A DNA stretch of 52,539 nucleotides, from NCBI RefSeq assembly GCF_001667945.1, contig NZ_LZJK01000022.1:1-52539 (forward strand), read 5' to 3'. Source of the DNA: Mycolicibacter sinensis (GTDB lineage: Bacteria > Actinomycetota > Actinomycetes > Mycobacteriales > Mycobacteriaceae). The stretch's first letter is position 1, and every line of letters begins with the position of its first letter. Made by a program: the position numbers and the translations under genes. Below the pieces are notes generated by a model that saw nothing but the letters and a program-made list of their open reading frames with translations, was not told the origin of the DNA and made no database searches. Of the stretch, positions 8,081-17,718 are shown piece by piece.

Positions 8081-9916
8081 ATGGGTCATTACAAGAGCAA
8101 TGTCCGCGACCTGGAATTCAATCTGTTCGAGCTGCTGGGGTTAGAGCAGTGCCTGGCTGGGGGCGCCTTCGGCGACCTCGACGGCGACACCGTGCGCCAG
8201 ATGCTGGCCGAGGCCGCCCGGCTCGCCGAAGGGCCGGTGGCCGAATCGTTCGCCGACAGTGACCGCCACCCACCGGTGTTCGACCCGGCCAACCACACCG
8301 TGACGCTGCCCGAGCCGTTCAAGGCGTCACTGCGGGCCTGGCAGGAAGGCGAGTGGTTCCGCATCGGCCTGACCGAGGAGGTCGGCGGTGTGCCGGCGCC
8401 GGCGATGGTGTCGTGGGCCATCAACGAATTGGTGCTCGGCGCAAATCCCGCCGTGTTCATGTTCATGGCCGGCCCCGTCTTCGCCAACATCCTCTACGAC
8501 CTGGGCAACGAACAGCAGCGGCACTGGGCAGCCATGGCGATCGAGCGGAACTGGGGCGCCACCATGGTGTTAACCGAGCCGGATGCTGGCTCTGATGTGG
8601 GGGCGGGTCGTACCAAGGCGATCGAGCAGCCCGACGGCAGCTGGCACATCGACGGCGTCAAGCGGTTCATCACCAACGGCGACAGTGACGACCTGTTCGA
8701 GAACATCATGCACATGACGCTGGCCCGCCCCGAGGGCGCCGGGCCGGGAACCAAGGGGCTCAGCCTGTTTCTGGTGCCCAAGTACCTGCCGGACCCCGAG
8801 ACCGGTGAGCCCGGTGAGCGCAACGGGGTCTTCGTCACCGGACTGGAACACAAGATGGGACTGAAGGTTTCGACGACCTGCGAACTGACCTTCGGCCAGC
8901 ACGGCGTTCCGGCGAAGGGCTGGCTGGTCGGTGATGCCCGCAACGGTATCGCGCAGATGTTCCATGTCATCGAATACGCGCGAATGATGGTGGGCACCAA
9001 GGCCATTGCTACACTGTCCACCGGCTACCTCAACGCACTCGAGTACGCTAAGACCCGCATCCAGGGTGCCGACATGACCCAGATGACGGACAAGACCGCG
9101 CCGCGGGTGACGATCCTCCACCACCCGGATGTGCGCCGTGCCCTGATGATGCAGAAGGTCTACGCCGAAGGGATGCGGGCGCTGTACCTCTACACCGCAG
9201 CCCACCAGAACCCACAGGTTGCCCTGCAGGTGTCGGGAGCCGACGCCGAGATGGCCGAGCGGGTCAACGATCTGCTGCTGCCGATCGTCAAGGGCGTCGG
9301 TTCGGAACGGGCCTATCAGTACCTGACCGATGCGCTGCAGACCTTCGGCGGATCCGGCTTCCTGCAGGACTATCCGATCGAGCAGTACATCCGCGACGCC
9401 AAGATCGACAGCCTCTACGAGGGCACCACCGCCATCCAGGCGCAGGATTTCTTCTTCCGCAAGATTGCCCGTGACCGCGGCGTGGCGTTGGGGCACCTGA
9501 TCGCCCAGATCGATGCGTTCCTCGACAGCGGTGATGCCCGCGCCGAGTTGGCCGACTCCCGCAAACTGCTGGCCGGCGCCCTCGACGACGTGCGGGCGAT
9601 GGCCACCGCCATGACCGGCTATCTGCTCGGTTCGCAGCAGGATTCCCGCGAGCTCTACCGGGTGGGTTTGGAGTCGGTGCGGTTCCTGCTGGCCGTCGGT
9701 GACCTGGTGATCGGCTGGCTGCTGCTGCGCCAAGCCGAGATCGCGCTGGGTGCGCTGAATGGCGAGCCTGACGATGGTGACCGGAACTTCTACCGTGGAA
9801 AAGTTACCGCGGCAGGGTTTTTCGCCAGTAATGTGCTGCCCCGACTCAGTGCGGAACGGCGCATCGTCGAAAACAACGACCTGGCGGTGATGGATCTGCC
9901 CGAGGAGGCGTTCTAG
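8081..9916 (+). CDS. Acyl-CoA dehydrogenase, FadE5-type paralogue
   Basis: A 611-residue acyl-CoA dehydrogenase, close in sequence to FadE5 at 49237-51072 and identical in length. Both begin with HYKSNVRD and share [18 protein letters not shown], the [20 protein letters not shown] region (here with STT) and the long C-terminal extension ending in an EEAF/DEAAF tail. It catalyses FAD-dependent alpha-beta dehydrogenation of acyl-CoA. ATG 8081 aligns with the FadE5 start. Unlike fadE5 it has no TTAC-N6-GTAA site upstream, so its control probably differs. It is followed after 10 bases by an unknown gene. It has no counterpart at this place in the recalled H37Rv order. Confidence 0.93.
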   Translation: MGHYKSNVRDLEFNLFELLGLEQCLAGGAFGDLDGDTVRQMLAEAARLAEGPVAESFADSDRHPPVFDPANHTVTLPEPFKASLRAWQEGEWFRIGLTEEVGGVPAPAMVSWAINELVLGANPAVFMFMAGPVFANILYDLGNEQQRHWAAMAIERNWGATMVLTEPDAGSDVGAGRTKAIEQPDGSWHIDGVKRFITNGDSDDLFENIMHMTLARPEGAGPGTKGLSLFLVPKYLPDPETGEPGERNGVFVTGLEHKMGLKVSTTCELTFGQHGVPAKGWLVGDARNGIAQMFHVIEYARMMVGTKAIATLSTGYLNALEYAKTRIQGADMTQMTDKTAPRVTILHHPDVRRALMMQKVYAEGMRALYLYTAAHQNPQVALQVSGADAEMAERVNDLLLPIVKGVGSERAYQYLTDALQTFGGSGFLQDYPIEQYIRDAKIDSLYEGTTAIQAQDFFFRKIARDRGVALGHLIAQIDAFLDSGDARAELADSRKLLAGALDDVRAMATAMTGYLLGSQQDSRELYRVGLESVRFLLAVGDLVIGWLLLRQAEIALGALNGEPDDGDRNFYRGKVTAAGFFASNVLPRLSAERRIVENNDLAVMDLPEEAF

Positions 9917-9926
9917 AGTCCGCAGC

Positions 9927-10415
9927 GTGGACACCCACACTGGCAAATACCGACTGCCCGACCACGGCTACACGGTCGTCCGGTGGGCCCACGAGCTGGC
10001 CAAGGGCCGCGGCGCGGTGATGGTGGAACCGGATATCGAACGGATCCGGCGTCCCGACGGGGCATTGACCTTCGCCGACGCCGCACCGTTCAAGACCGTG
10101 GCGGACGGTCCGGCGTCGGTGCTGCGTGAACTTCTCGACCTGGAGGCCCGGGAGATCCGGTCGTGGAGCAAGGCCGGCTTCGCCCGCTTCCACAAGGGCG
10201 CCGCCGGCCGGCAGGCCGACCGGATCTGCCGAGCCCAGGGCAGCGAAGCCGCCGTCGACTGGGTACTGGCCAACGCCACCACCGACGTGAACCTTGATGA
10301 GCTGCGCGGCCGGCTGGGGTCGCGGCTCTACGCCGCCGGTGGGTTCGACGAGGACCACTACCGCGCCGAAGTCGGGCGCTGCATCCAGTACCGGCGCCGT
10401 CAGCTCAACGGGTGA
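9927..10415 (+). CDS. Conserved hypothetical protein, 162 residues
   Basis: I do not recognise a family. The frame from GTG 9927 starts 10 bases after the FadE5-like stop and is probably co-transcribed with it. The protein is soluble in appearance, rich in Arg, Asp and Ala, with no membrane segment, signal peptide or obvious motif. The C-terminal third (ARLG-type stretch LDELRGRLGSRLYAAGGFDE) looks helical. The reading frame has normal high-GC third positions, which argues that it is real. Convergent with the membrane-protein gene beyond it. Confidence 0.6.
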   Translation: MDTHTGKYRLPDHGYTVVRWAHELAKGRGAVMVEPDIERIRRPDGALTFADAAPFKTVADGPASVLRELLDLEAREIRSWSKAGFARFHKGAAGRQADRICRAQGSEAAVDWVLANATTDVNLDELRGRLGSRLYAAGGFDEDHYRAEVGRCIQYRRRQLNG

Positions 10416-10442
10416 GCTACGGCTGTTCCCCGCACCTGGGGA
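10402..10442. terminator. Inverted repeats between convergent genes
   Basis: AGCTCA at 10402-10407 pairs with TGAGCT at 10413-10418 across a 5-base loop, overlapping the stop codon of the 9927 gene. A second, weaker repeat (TCCCC 10427-10431 with GGGGA 10438-10442) follows. There is no T-tract, so termination activity is a guess from position between convergent genes. Confidence 0.35.
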
Positions 10443-10496
10443 GAATCTCTCGCAGCGTCGGCAGCCGCCTGCGTTGAAGGGGCGCCGTGAAGCGGC

Positions 10497-11252
10497 TCAG
10501 CTGCGCCGTTGCCGCACCTTGTAGGTGGACGGCCACGATACCCGGGTGTCATCGCCCACCAACGCTGTTCCCTTCGCGCCGACGGTGACGTTGTAGGCCT
10601 CCTGGCCTGGGCCGACTTCCCGGTTGGCGTGTTCTTGGGCCAGGTAATAGAGCTGATCGATCTCCATGTCGACGAACGCGACGAAGCTGGTCTTGCGCAC
10701 CGCGTCGCCGAAGCCGGCGGTCATCCGGTCGCCCAGGATACGGGAGGCGATCGCGGCGGCGGCCAGGATCCCGAACGGCACCACCCAGGAGCACAGGTAG
10801 GACAGCGGCGCACCGGCGTCGGTCCGCAGGATCGCCGGGATCACCGCCGACACCGACATCACTGCCAGCGCACCCAGCCAGATCCCGGTCAACCGGTTCA
10901 CGACCGGCGCGAACAGTTCGCTTTGCTCCACCGCCGCGGGCAGATCGACCTTTGCGACGGCCGCCACCACGCATCTGCCCAGCATCGTGCCGGCGAGCAA
11001 CGTCGCGAGCAGGCCGGCGAAACTCAGCGGCAGCACCCACCGCTGCGCGCAGCCCAACGCCAGCGGTGGCGCTGCCAGCACCGCGAACGTCGCGATGGCT
11101 CCGGTCCCCACGAACCGTGCCGAGGGCTCGCGGCCGATAACCACCACGGCCACCGCTAGGGCCAGCGCCACCACCGCCGCGATCAGCAGCGGTGTATTTC
11201 CCACCAGCACCCAGTACACGGCCCAGGGTGCAAACCAAAGCAGTCTGCCCAC
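10497..11252 (-). CDS. Polytopic membrane protein of unknown function
   Basis: 251 residues from GTG 11252. The first about 175 residues contain roughly six hydrophobic segments (for example FAPWAVYWVLVG, PLLIAAVVALALAVAVVVIG and LSYLCSWVVPFGILAAAAIA). They are followed by a soluble tail of about 75 residues carrying FVDMEIDQLYYLAQEHANRE. I do not recognise a family. It is transcribed in the same direction as the aldehyde dehydrogenase upstream (gap 45 bases) and may belong to that unit. No catalytic motif is visible. Confidence 0.65.
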   Translation of the reverse strand: MGRLLWFAPWAVYWVLVGNTPLLIAAVVALALAVAVVVIGREPSARFVGTGAIATFAVLAAPPLALGCAQRWVLPLSFAGLLATLLAGTMLGRCVVAAVAKVDLPAAVEQSELFAPVVNRLTGIWLGALAVMSVSAVIPAILRTDAGAPLSYLCSWVVPFGILAAAAIASRILGDRMTAGFGDAVRKTSFVAFVDMEIDQLYYLAQEHANREVGPGQEAYNVTVGAKGTALVGDDTRVSWPSTYKVRQRRS

Positions 11253-11297
11253 GAACGCGAAGTATATGGGCTTACCGTTGCGTCAACGGCAAAGCGC

Positions 11298-12770
11298 TCA
11301 GCTCTCCAGTGTGTAACCCATCGGCATCAGCACGCTCTTCTGCTGGGTGAAGTGCTCGACGCCCTCTTTGCCGTTCTCCCGGCCGATGCCGGAGTTCTTG
11401 TAGCCGCCGAACGGGCAGCAGGGGTCGAACGCATACCAGTTGATCGCGTAGGTTCCGGTGCGGATCTTCTTGGCGATCTCGATCCCGCGCGGAACATCGG
11501 CGGTCCACACACTGCCGGCCAACCCGTACACCGAGTCGTTGGCGATCTTGACCGCGTCGTCCTCGGTGTCGTAGGCGATGATCGACAGCACCGGCCCGAA
11601 GATCTCCTCCTGGGCGATGGTCATGGAGTTATCCACGTCGGCGAACACGGTCGGCTGCACGAAGAAGCCGCCGTCCAGACCCTCGGGACGCCCGCCGCCG
11701 CACACCAGCCGGGCGCCCTCCTCGATGCCCTTTTTGATGTAGCCCTCGACCCGCTCGCGCTGCTTCTCGCTGATCAGCGCGCCGACCTGGGCGGCCGGGT
11801 CACTGGGCACGCCGACCGGCATGGCGGTGACGAAGTTCTTGACCGCCTCCACGATCTCCTCGTAACGCGAGCGCGGCGCCAGGATGCGGGTCTGGGCCAC
11901 GCAGGCCTGGCCGGTGTTCATGATCCCGGAGAACACCAGCATCGGGACCGCCGAGGCCAGGTCGACATCCTCGAGCACGATGGCCGCCGACTTGCCGCCG
12001 AGCTCCAGGGTGCACGGCTTGAGCATCTCCGCGGCGCGCTTGCCGATCTCCTTGCCGACGGCCGAGCTGCCGGTGAAGGAGAAGACGTCCACGTCGGCGT
12101 TGGAGGTCAGCGCTTGGCCGGTCTCCACCCCGCCCGGCACCACCGACAGCACCCCGTCCGGCAAGCCCGCATCGGCGAACGCCTGCGCCAACAGGTTGGC
12201 GCTCAACGGCGTCTCGGCGGCCGGCTTGAGCACCACCGTGCAGCCGGCCAGCAGCGCCGGCCCCAGCTTGTTGACCGCCAGGAACAGCGGCACATTCCAG
12301 GCCACGATCGCGCCGACCACTCCCAGCGGCTCCCGGCGCACGATCGTCTGGCCGTATGCGCCGGTGCGGACCTCTTCCCAACTGACCTCGTCGACGGCGG
12401 GGCCGGCGAAGAAGTTCAGTGCCCCGATTGAGCTCAGCCAGTGCATGGTCTCGACACCCATCGCCGGCTGGCCGGTCTCGGCGGCCAACAGCGAGGTGAA
12501 CTGCTCCTTGCGCTCCTCCATCAGCTTGATCGCCGCGGCGATGACGGCGGCCCGCTCGGCCGGCGGCGTCGATGGCCATGGCCCGGAGTCGAAGGCCGCG
12601 CGCGCGGCCGCCACGGCGGCGTCCACATCGGCCTTGGCTGCCAGCGGCACCTTGCCGACGTATTCGCCGGTGGCCGGACAGCGCACCTCGATGACCTGGT
12701 CAGTGGACGGGGCGGTCCACTTGCCGCCGATGAAGAGGGTGTCGTATTCGGTGATGCTGGAGTCGGTCAT
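11298..12770 (-). CDS. NAD(P)-dependent aldehyde dehydrogenase
   Basis: A 490-residue aldehyde dehydrogenase that oxidises an aldehyde to the acid. The general base Glu256 lies in LELGGKSAAIV and the nucleophile Cys290 in NTGQACVAQ. The substrate/cofactor motif EEIFGPVLS and PFGGYKNSGIGRENG follow. ATG 12770 gives a family-typical N-terminus. Gene order (ALDH, methyltransferase, divergent glycosyltransferase) agrees with Rv0223c-Rv0225, so this is probably the Rv0223c orthologue. The natural substrate is not known to me; the neighbourhood suggests lipid-derived aldehydes. Confidence 0.92.
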   Translation of the reverse strand: MTDSSITEYDTLFIGGKWTAPSTDQVIEVRCPATGEYVGKVPLAAKADVDAAVAAARAAFDSGPWPSTPPAERAAVIAAAIKLMEERKEQFTSLLAAETGQPAMGVETMHWLSSIGALNFFAGPAVDEVSWEEVRTGAYGQTIVRREPLGVVGAIVAWNVPLFLAVNKLGPALLAGCTVVLKPAAETPLSANLLAQAFADAGLPDGVLSVVPGGVETGQALTSNADVDVFSFTGSSAVGKEIGKRAAEMLKPCTLELGGKSAAIVLEDVDLASAVPMLVFSGIMNTGQACVAQTRILAPRSRYEEIVEAVKNFVTAMPVGVPSDPAAQVGALISEKQRERVEGYIKKGIEEGARLVCGGGRPEGLDGGFFVQPTVFADVDNSMTIAQEEIFGPVLSIIAYDTEDDAVKIANDSVYGLAGSVWTADVPRGIEIAKKIRTGTYAINWYAFDPCCPFGGYKNSGIGRENGKEGVEHFTQQKSVLMPMGYTLES

Positions 12771-12824
12771 GGCGTCACCCTACCTAGCCGACGCGCGGAT
12801 TAGAACACGTTGCAGTCAATGGAG

Positions 12825-13595
12825 TCAGTCGGGTCGCAGAACCAGCACCAGATTGCTCACGGCGAACTCGCGCAAGCCCGGGACGGCGGTCATCCACCAT
12901 GCCCATCGCGGGTGATAACGGGGAAAAGCCGCGACCAGTGCGCCGGTGTGACGGGCCCACTCCAGGCCCTCGGCCGCCGAGACCGCGAACAACGACGAAC
13001 CGTAGTTGTTTTTGGGCGGATGGCCGTGCCTGCGGGTGTAGCGTGCCGCGGCTCTGTGCCCACCCAGATAGTGGGTCAGACCCATCTCGTGGCCGCCGAA
13101 CGGACCCAGCCACACCGTGTAGGACAGCACCACCAGCCCGCCCGGCCTGGTGACCCGCAGCATCTCGTTACCCAGCAGCCAGGGCCGCGGCACGTGCTCG
13201 GCGACGTTGGAAGACAGGCAGATGTGCACGCTGTCATCGGCGAAGGGCAACGCCGTCCCGGAGGCGCGCACGAAGGTGCCCGGGGACGACGCGGACCCGG
13301 CCGCGTGCATCGCATGCACTTCCGCGGGGTCCGGTTCCACCCCGATGTAGCGCAGGCCCGCCTGGGCGAATGCGGTGGCGAAGTAACCCGGCCCGCCGCC
13401 GACGTCGAGCACGGTTCTGCCGGTGGGGTCGTCCCCGTTGACGCCCCGCCACAGCTCGGTGACCAGGGTGGCGGTGTCGAGGGCCAACGCACCATAGAAG
13501 CGGGCCGGGTCGCTCTGTTCGTGACGGAACTGGCCCAGCAGGCGCACCGAGCGGGCCAGCGTCGCGTGTCGTGCGAACAGGTCGGTGGCGGCCAC
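12825..13595 (-). CDS. SAM-dependent class I methyltransferase
   Basis: A Rossmann-fold methyltransferase. Motif I is VLDVGGGPGYFATAFAQAG, the acidic residue ending strand 2 is in YIGVEPDP, and LPFADDSVHICLSSNVAEH is the post-motif region seen in UbiE-like enzymes. The C-terminal part has HPPKNNYGSSLFAVSAAEGL and a hydrophobic YHPRWAWWMTAVPGL stretch that could touch the membrane. The start GTG 13595 (VAATDLFARH) fits the recalled Rv0224c N-terminus; GTG 13616 would add seven residues. It lies back to back with the glycosyltransferase gene. The acceptor is unknown, perhaps a glycolipid. Confidence 0.88.
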   Translation of the reverse strand: MAATDLFARHATLARSVRLLGQFRHEQSDPARFYGALALDTATLVTELWRGVNGDDPTGRTVLDVGGGPGYFATAFAQAGLRYIGVEPDPAEVHAMHAAGSASSPGTFVRASGTALPFADDSVHICLSSNVAEHVPRPWLLGNEMLRVTRPGGLVVLSYTVWLGPFGGHEMGLTHYLGGHRAAARYTRRHGHPPKNNYGSSLFAVSAAEGLEWARHTGALVAAFPRYHPRWAWWMTAVPGLREFAVSNLVLVLRPD

Positions 13596-13639
13596 CGGCC
13601 CCAGCTTAAGCGCCACCGGCGGGACTACCCTGTAGTGCT

Positions 13640-14794
13640 GTGTCTGCTGTGCGCTCCGTCCTGCTGCTGTGCTGGCGTGACACCGGGCATCCGCAGGGCG
13701 GCGGCAGCGAGACCTATCTGCAGCGCATCGGCGCCGAGCTGGCCGCCGGCGGAGTCGCGGTCACGCTGCGCACCGCCCGCTATCCGGGCGCACCCAAACA
13801 CGAGGTGATCGACGGGGTGCGGATCAGTCGCCGCGGCGGTCCCTACACGGTGTATCTGTGGGCGTTGGCGGTGATGGCGGCGGCACGCCTCGGGCTGGGG
13901 CCGCTGCGGCAGGTGCGGCCGGACGCGGTGATCGACACCCAGAACGGGCTGCCGTTTTTGGCGCGGCTGATCTACGGGCGCCGGGTGGCGATGCTGGTGC
14001 ACCACTGCCACCGTGAGCAGTGGCCGGTGGCCGGACCGGTGTTGAGCCGGATCGGCTGGCTGGTGGAGTCGAAATTGTCGCCGTGGCTGAACCGCCGCAA
14101 TCAGTACCTGACGGTGTCGCTGCCCTCAGCACGCGACCTGATCGAACTCGGCGTAGGCGCCGAACGCATCGCGGTGGTGCGCAACGGCCTCGACGAGGCG
14201 CCGGCGGCGACGCTGGCGGGTCCGCGCGCCGACACCCCTCGGGTGGTGGTGCTGTCGCGGCTGGTGCCGCACAAGCAGATCGAGGACGCACTCGATGCGG
14301 TCGCCGCGCTGCGTCCCCGCGTGCCCGGCCTGCGACTGGACGTCATCGGCGGCGGTTGGTGGGGCGACCGACTGGTGCAGCACGCGGCAGCACTGGGGAT
14401 CACCGATGCGGTGACCTTCCACGGCCACGTCGACGAGGACACCAAACACCATCTGGTGCAACAGGCGTGGGTGCATGTGCTGCCGTCGCGCAAAGAGGGC
14501 TGGGGTCTGGCCGTCATCGAAGCCGGCCAGCACGGAGTGCCCACCATCGGCTACCGGGCTTCCGGCGGGCTGTCCGATTCGATCGTCGACGGCGTGACCG
14601 GGCTGCTGGTCGATGATCGCGATGAGCTGGTCGAGCAGCTGCACCGCCTGCTGGCCGACCCGGTGCTGCGTGAACAGCTCGGCGGCAAGGCGCAGGATCG
14701 CAGCGCCGAATTCTCTTGGCGGCAAAGCGCTGACGGGTTCCGCGAGGTCTTGTCGGCGGTCCGCGAGCGTCGGTACGTCAGCGGCGTGGTCTGA
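13640..14794 (+). CDS. GT4-type glycosyltransferase (Rv0225-like)
   Basis: 384 residues with the GT-B fold. The N-terminal acceptor domain begins VLLLCWRDTGHPQGGGSETY, where GGGSE is the GT4 glycine loop. The C-terminal nucleotide-sugar domain starts near RVVVLSRLVPHKQ and carries the EX7E motif in KEGWGLAVIEAGQHG near residue 290. This type transfers a sugar from a nucleotide donor to a lipid or polysaccharide with retention of configuration. The start is GTG 13640, 44 bases from the divergent methyltransferase. Rv0225 has been linked to envelope glycan synthesis by position only. The acceptor remains unknown. Confidence 0.9.
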   Translation: MSAVRSVLLLCWRDTGHPQGGGSETYLQRIGAELAAGGVAVTLRTARYPGAPKHEVIDGVRISRRGGPYTVYLWALAVMAAARLGLGPLRQVRPDAVIDTQNGLPFLARLIYGRRVAMLVHHCHREQWPVAGPVLSRIGWLVESKLSPWLNRRNQYLTVSLPSARDLIELGVGAERIAVVRNGLDEAPAATLAGPRADTPRVVVLSRLVPHKQIEDALDAVAALRPRVPGLRLDVIGGGWWGDRLVQHAAALGITDAVTFHGHVDEDTKHHLVQQAWVHVLPSRKEGWGLAVIEAGQHGVPTIGYRASGGLSDSIVDGVTGLLVDDRDELVEQLHRLLADPVLREQLGGKAQDRSAEFSWRQSADGFREVLSAVRERRYVSGVV

Positions 14795-14813
14795 GCGACG
14801 CGGAGGTGCGCCG

Positions 14814-15236
14814 ATGACCGACGATCACGCGACTCCCGTGCTGCTCTACGACGGTGTCTGTGGGGTCTGCAACCGATCGGTCCAGACCATCCTTCGCCAC
14901 GACCGGCACGGCACCTTGCGATTCGCCGCCCTGGACAGCGACTTCGCGCGCGCGGTCATCGAGCGCCATCCGGATCTGCAGGACATCGACTCCATGGTGT
15001 TCGTCGAAAACCCAGGTCGACCCGATGAGCGAGTCAGTGTCCGATCAGCGGGGGCCCTGGAGGTGGTGCGCTATCTGGCCGGGCCGTTCCGGCTACTTCT
15101 GGCGGCCCGCCTCATTCCCGCCGCAATCCGTGACCGGCTCTACGACCGTTTCGCCGCCGTCCGCTATCGAATCGGCGGCAAGCACGACACCTGCCCGCTG
15201 CCGGCCCCCGAAGTGCGCGCCCGGTTCCTGGATTGA
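14814..15236 (+). CDS. DCC-family (DUF393) thiol-disulfide oxidoreductase
   Basis: A 140-residue protein of the DUF393 family, named after its DxxCxxC signature. Here the motif is LLYDGVCGVCNRSVQ near residues 10-24. The C-terminal part RYRIGGKHDTCPLPAPEVRARFLD is also typical. The thioredoxin-like fold suggests thiol redox chemistry, but partners are unknown for most members. ATG 14814 follows the glycosyltransferase stop by 19 bases with CGGAGG upstream, so the two genes may be co-transcribed. It faces the 13E12 HNH gene, whose stop is only 4 bases away. Confidence 0.85.
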   Translation: MTDDHATPVLLYDGVCGVCNRSVQTILRHDRHGTLRFAALDSDFARAVIERHPDLQDIDSMVFVENPGRPDERVSVRSAGALEVVRYLAGPFRLLLAARLIPAAIRDRLYDRFAAVRYRIGGKHDTCPLPAPEVRARFLD

Positions 15237-15240
15237 GGGC

Positions 15241-16752
15241 TCAGGTTGGCGGTGGCCTGGTGTTGAGGGCGCGTTCGGCGACGATCGCCCGGGCTCGGTT
15301 CTGGGCCCGAGTCCGCCGTCGGATGGGCATCATCAGGCTTCGGCCGGACGAATCCGATTGCCGGTCAGTCGGTGCGGGTAGCCGGCCTGTCGGTTCACAG
15401 AGGGCGGGGAACAACAGCCGACTGCCGGGGCGGGTGGTGTAGGTCTGGCCGGTCGGACTGAGCCAGTCGATGGTGCCGTCGGCGTGTTGGCGGTCGCGCC
15501 AACCGTAAAACGTCTTGAGTAAGTGGTGTTTTCGGCACAGGCAACGCAGATTCGACGGATGTGTCGGCCCGCCGAGCGCATAGGCGATGGCATGGTCGAG
15601 GTCGCAGAATTCCGCCGGCCGGTCACAACCGGGCCACCGACACGTCATGTCCCGGCAGCGCACAAACTCATCCAATGCGGTCGAGGGCCGGTACCTCGGC
15701 TCGGGGGCATTATCAGGTCCGGGGTGTCGCACCGGTTTGATGGTGGCGCCGGCGGCGATCAGCTCGGCCAGCATCGGTGCCGGGATCAGCGGCCCGCCCA
15801 GCAGCAGCGCCGGCGGGGCCTTCGGGGGCGGGTCGGGCTCGGCGGGGCGCTCCACTGGCGCGAACAAGTTCCGGCGGTCGATCGGCGGCGACGGGTCGTC
15901 ACCGTTGCGGTGCGCGTCGACACCGGTGCCCAGGCTTTCGGCGCTGGCCAGCACGTGAATGAGCACCGAGCTTGCCGGACGGTCCTGGACGGCAGGGCAG
16001 TCCTCGTTGCCGCACCCGCAGGCCAGGGTCTGCCCGCCGGCGGCCAGTGCGCCGAGGGCGTCGGCGCGACGTTGGGCGATGGTGCGCGGATCGTCGTCGC
16101 AGACGCTGTGCGCCATCACCATCAGCCGCCGGTCGAGGGCTTCGGCGTCGTGGGCGTGCAGGCGGCCCCACAGCGGGGTAGTGGCGTGGTCGGTGTTGCG
16201 TTTGTCGACCACCAGGTCGCGGGAGCGGGCATGTTGCCGGCTACGGCGCAGGGCCTGCGGGTCGTGCGCCTCGACGACCGCGTCGATGGCCTGCCCGGTC
16301 TTGAACGCCGACTGCGGCCCGTAGTGCAGGGCGTCGGCGGCCAGGGCGGTATCGACCGCGGCAATGGCCCGAGGGTCTTGGATCAAGGTGGTGTGCCAGG
16401 AGATGGTGGACACCAGGGCCGCGTTGAGCTGTCCGGCGGCGAACAGTGCCGCCACCTTGGGGAGGCGTTCGCGCAGCGCCGAAGCCAAGTACATCTGCCC
16501 GGATGCCTTGCTGTGGCTGATATCGCAGGCAGCAGCGACTTCGGCGGCCACCGCGTCCCAGCCGTCGCAAGCCCATTTCGAACGCGCTGGGTCGTCGTAC
16601 AATTTGCGGCCCACCAGCTCGGCGATCGCCGCCAGGCGGCGGGAGGCCGCGACGGCCTCCGCTTGGGCCCACCCTCCGATCGCTGCCACCAGCGCGGCCT
16701 CGTCGAGCTCGGCGAGGGCGTCGGGGCCAGGCAAGTCGATCGCTTCGAACAT
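15241..16752 (-). CDS. 13E12-type protein: DUF222 domain plus C-terminal HNH endonuclease
   Basis: 503 residues from ATG 16752 (an ATG at 16782 is also open). The N-terminal DUF222 region runs to about residue 260, with WAQAEAVAASRRLAAIAELV and a helix-rich block. It has a Cys pair (CGCGNEDC) near 240, then a Pro-rich linker. The C-terminal HNH nuclease core reads CRWPGCDRPAEFCDLDHAIA ... NLRCLCRKHHLLKTF near residues 385-430. It ends in an Arg-rich tail. Members are multicopy in mycobacteria (REP13E12 in M. tuberculosis, one copy of which serves as a phage attachment site). Function of the family is not established; mobile-intron-like or phage origin has been suggested. A second member lies at 51824. 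Confidence 0.88.
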   Translation of the reverse strand: MFEAIDLPGPDALAELDEAALVAAIGGWAQAEAVAASRRLAAIAELVGRKLYDDPARSKWACDGWDAVAAEVAAACDISHSKASGQMYLASALRERLPKVAALFAAGQLNAALVSTISWHTTLIQDPRAIAAVDTALAADALHYGPQSAFKTGQAIDAVVEAHDPQALRRSRQHARSRDLVVDKRNTDHATTPLWGRLHAHDAEALDRRLMVMAHSVCDDDPRTIAQRRADALGALAAGGQTLACGCGNEDCPAVQDRPASSVLIHVLASAESLGTGVDAHRNGDDPSPPIDRRNLFAPVERPAEPDPPPKAPPALLLGGPLIPAPMLAELIAAGATIKPVRHPGPDNAPEPRYRPSTALDEFVRCRDMTCRWPGCDRPAEFCDLDHAIAYALGGPTHPSNLRCLCRKHHLLKTFYGWRDRQHADGTIDWLSPTGQTYTTRPGSRLLFPALCEPTGRLPAPTDRQSDSSGRSLMMPIRRRTRAQNRARAIVAERALNTRPPPT

Positions 16753-16939
16753 ACTTTCGATTGTACGCCTTATCGGCGACACTGGGGCGCGCCCTTATGC
16801 GACGCGGCGGCGGGCTTCCGGGCGTCGCTGCTCTCCAATAGCGTGATCCGAGCGGGTCACTTCTGCGGATCCGGCCCCGGCCTGCACCGGTACACCTACA
16901 GCCACCGACACCGGCTTCAATCTCCGGATGACGCCGCCA

Positions 16940-17560
16940 TCAGGCCTGCGGAACCATGCTGCGCAGGGTGCTGGTCACGAATTTCTTCAGTGCCACATCG
17001 CGTTCCGCCTGGGATTCGCCCACCGTGGTCAGCAGCGCGTAGACACCGAGGAGAAAGAACGCCGCGCTGTGGTAGGAGTCCACGTCGTCGTAGAGCTCAC
17101 CGCGAATGCGGGCACGCTCGATCTCGGCGGCCAGCAGCACGAACGTCGGGTGGCTGGCCCACTGCTCCGGTTCGGGCCGGCTGGGCGAGAAGTAGAGACT
17201 GAGCACATCGCGGAACAGCGCTGCACCCCAGCGGCTTTCGAGGGCCAGAACCAGCTCCACGATCACCTTCAGCACCGCCGCCAGCGAGCGGCGCATGTCG
17301 AGGAATCGACTGAGTTCTTCGGCGAGGCGCATCTCGTCTCGTCGGATCAGCTCGAGCAGCACGTGCTCCTTGGTGGGGAAGTGGAAGTAGAAGGTACTGC
17401 GTGCCACCCCGGCCGCCTTGGCGATGGCGTTGATGTCTGCCGCGTTGGTGCCGGCCCGCTGAAACTCCACGATCGCGGCGTCGAGCACTCGAGCACGTGT
17501 TCTGCGGCGCTGGGTCTCACGCTGGGTCGCACTCTCGGGCACGCGCCCATTGTGCCGCAC
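16940..17560 (-). CDS. TetR-family transcriptional regulator
   Basis: 206 residues from ATG 17560; GTG 17542 is an alternative. The N-terminal helix-turn-helix (residues about 30-55) reads TNAADINAIAKAAGVARSTF followed by YFHFPTKEHV, the classic TetR signature. The C-terminal ligand domain is hydrophobic (AAFFLLGVYALLTTVGESQA). It is divergent from the membrane operon starting at 17719. A palindrome TGAC-N4-GTCA lies 14 bases upstream of its start, so it most likely controls itself and that operon. Confidence 0.88.
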   Translation of the reverse strand: MRHNGRVPESATQRETQRRRTRARVLDAAIVEFQRAGTNAADINAIAKAAGVARSTFYFHFPTKEHVLLELIRRDEMRLAEELSRFLDMRRSLAAVLKVIVELVLALESRWGAALFRDVLSLYFSPSRPEPEQWASHPTFVLLAAEIERARIRGELYDDVDSYHSAAFFLLGVYALLTTVGESQAERDVALKKFVTSTLRSMVPQA

Positions 17561-17573
17561 CCCAGTCGATCAT

Positions 17574-17585
17574 TGACGGATGTCA
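17574..17585. promoter_or_regulatory. Candidate TetR operator (TGAC-N4-GTCA)
   Basis: A perfect 12-base palindrome, TGAC-GGAT-GTCA, sits in the divergent region between the TetR gene (start 17560) and the oxidase-like operon (start 17719). Two further GTCA elements (GTCATTTGTCA) lie at about 17655-17665. Position and symmetry suggest the operator of the neighbouring TetR. Confidence 0.4.
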
Positions 17586-17718
17586 CCTGAGGATGCCCCT
17601 GGACTGGCTGTTTGCGCGTAGCTGAACGATGAGCGGCGGCATTTTTCGTTGTCATTTGTCAGTGAGTGTGTTAGACCTAGCAACCGAGCGGGTGGTGGCA
17701 GACCAGGCAGGGTGGGCG

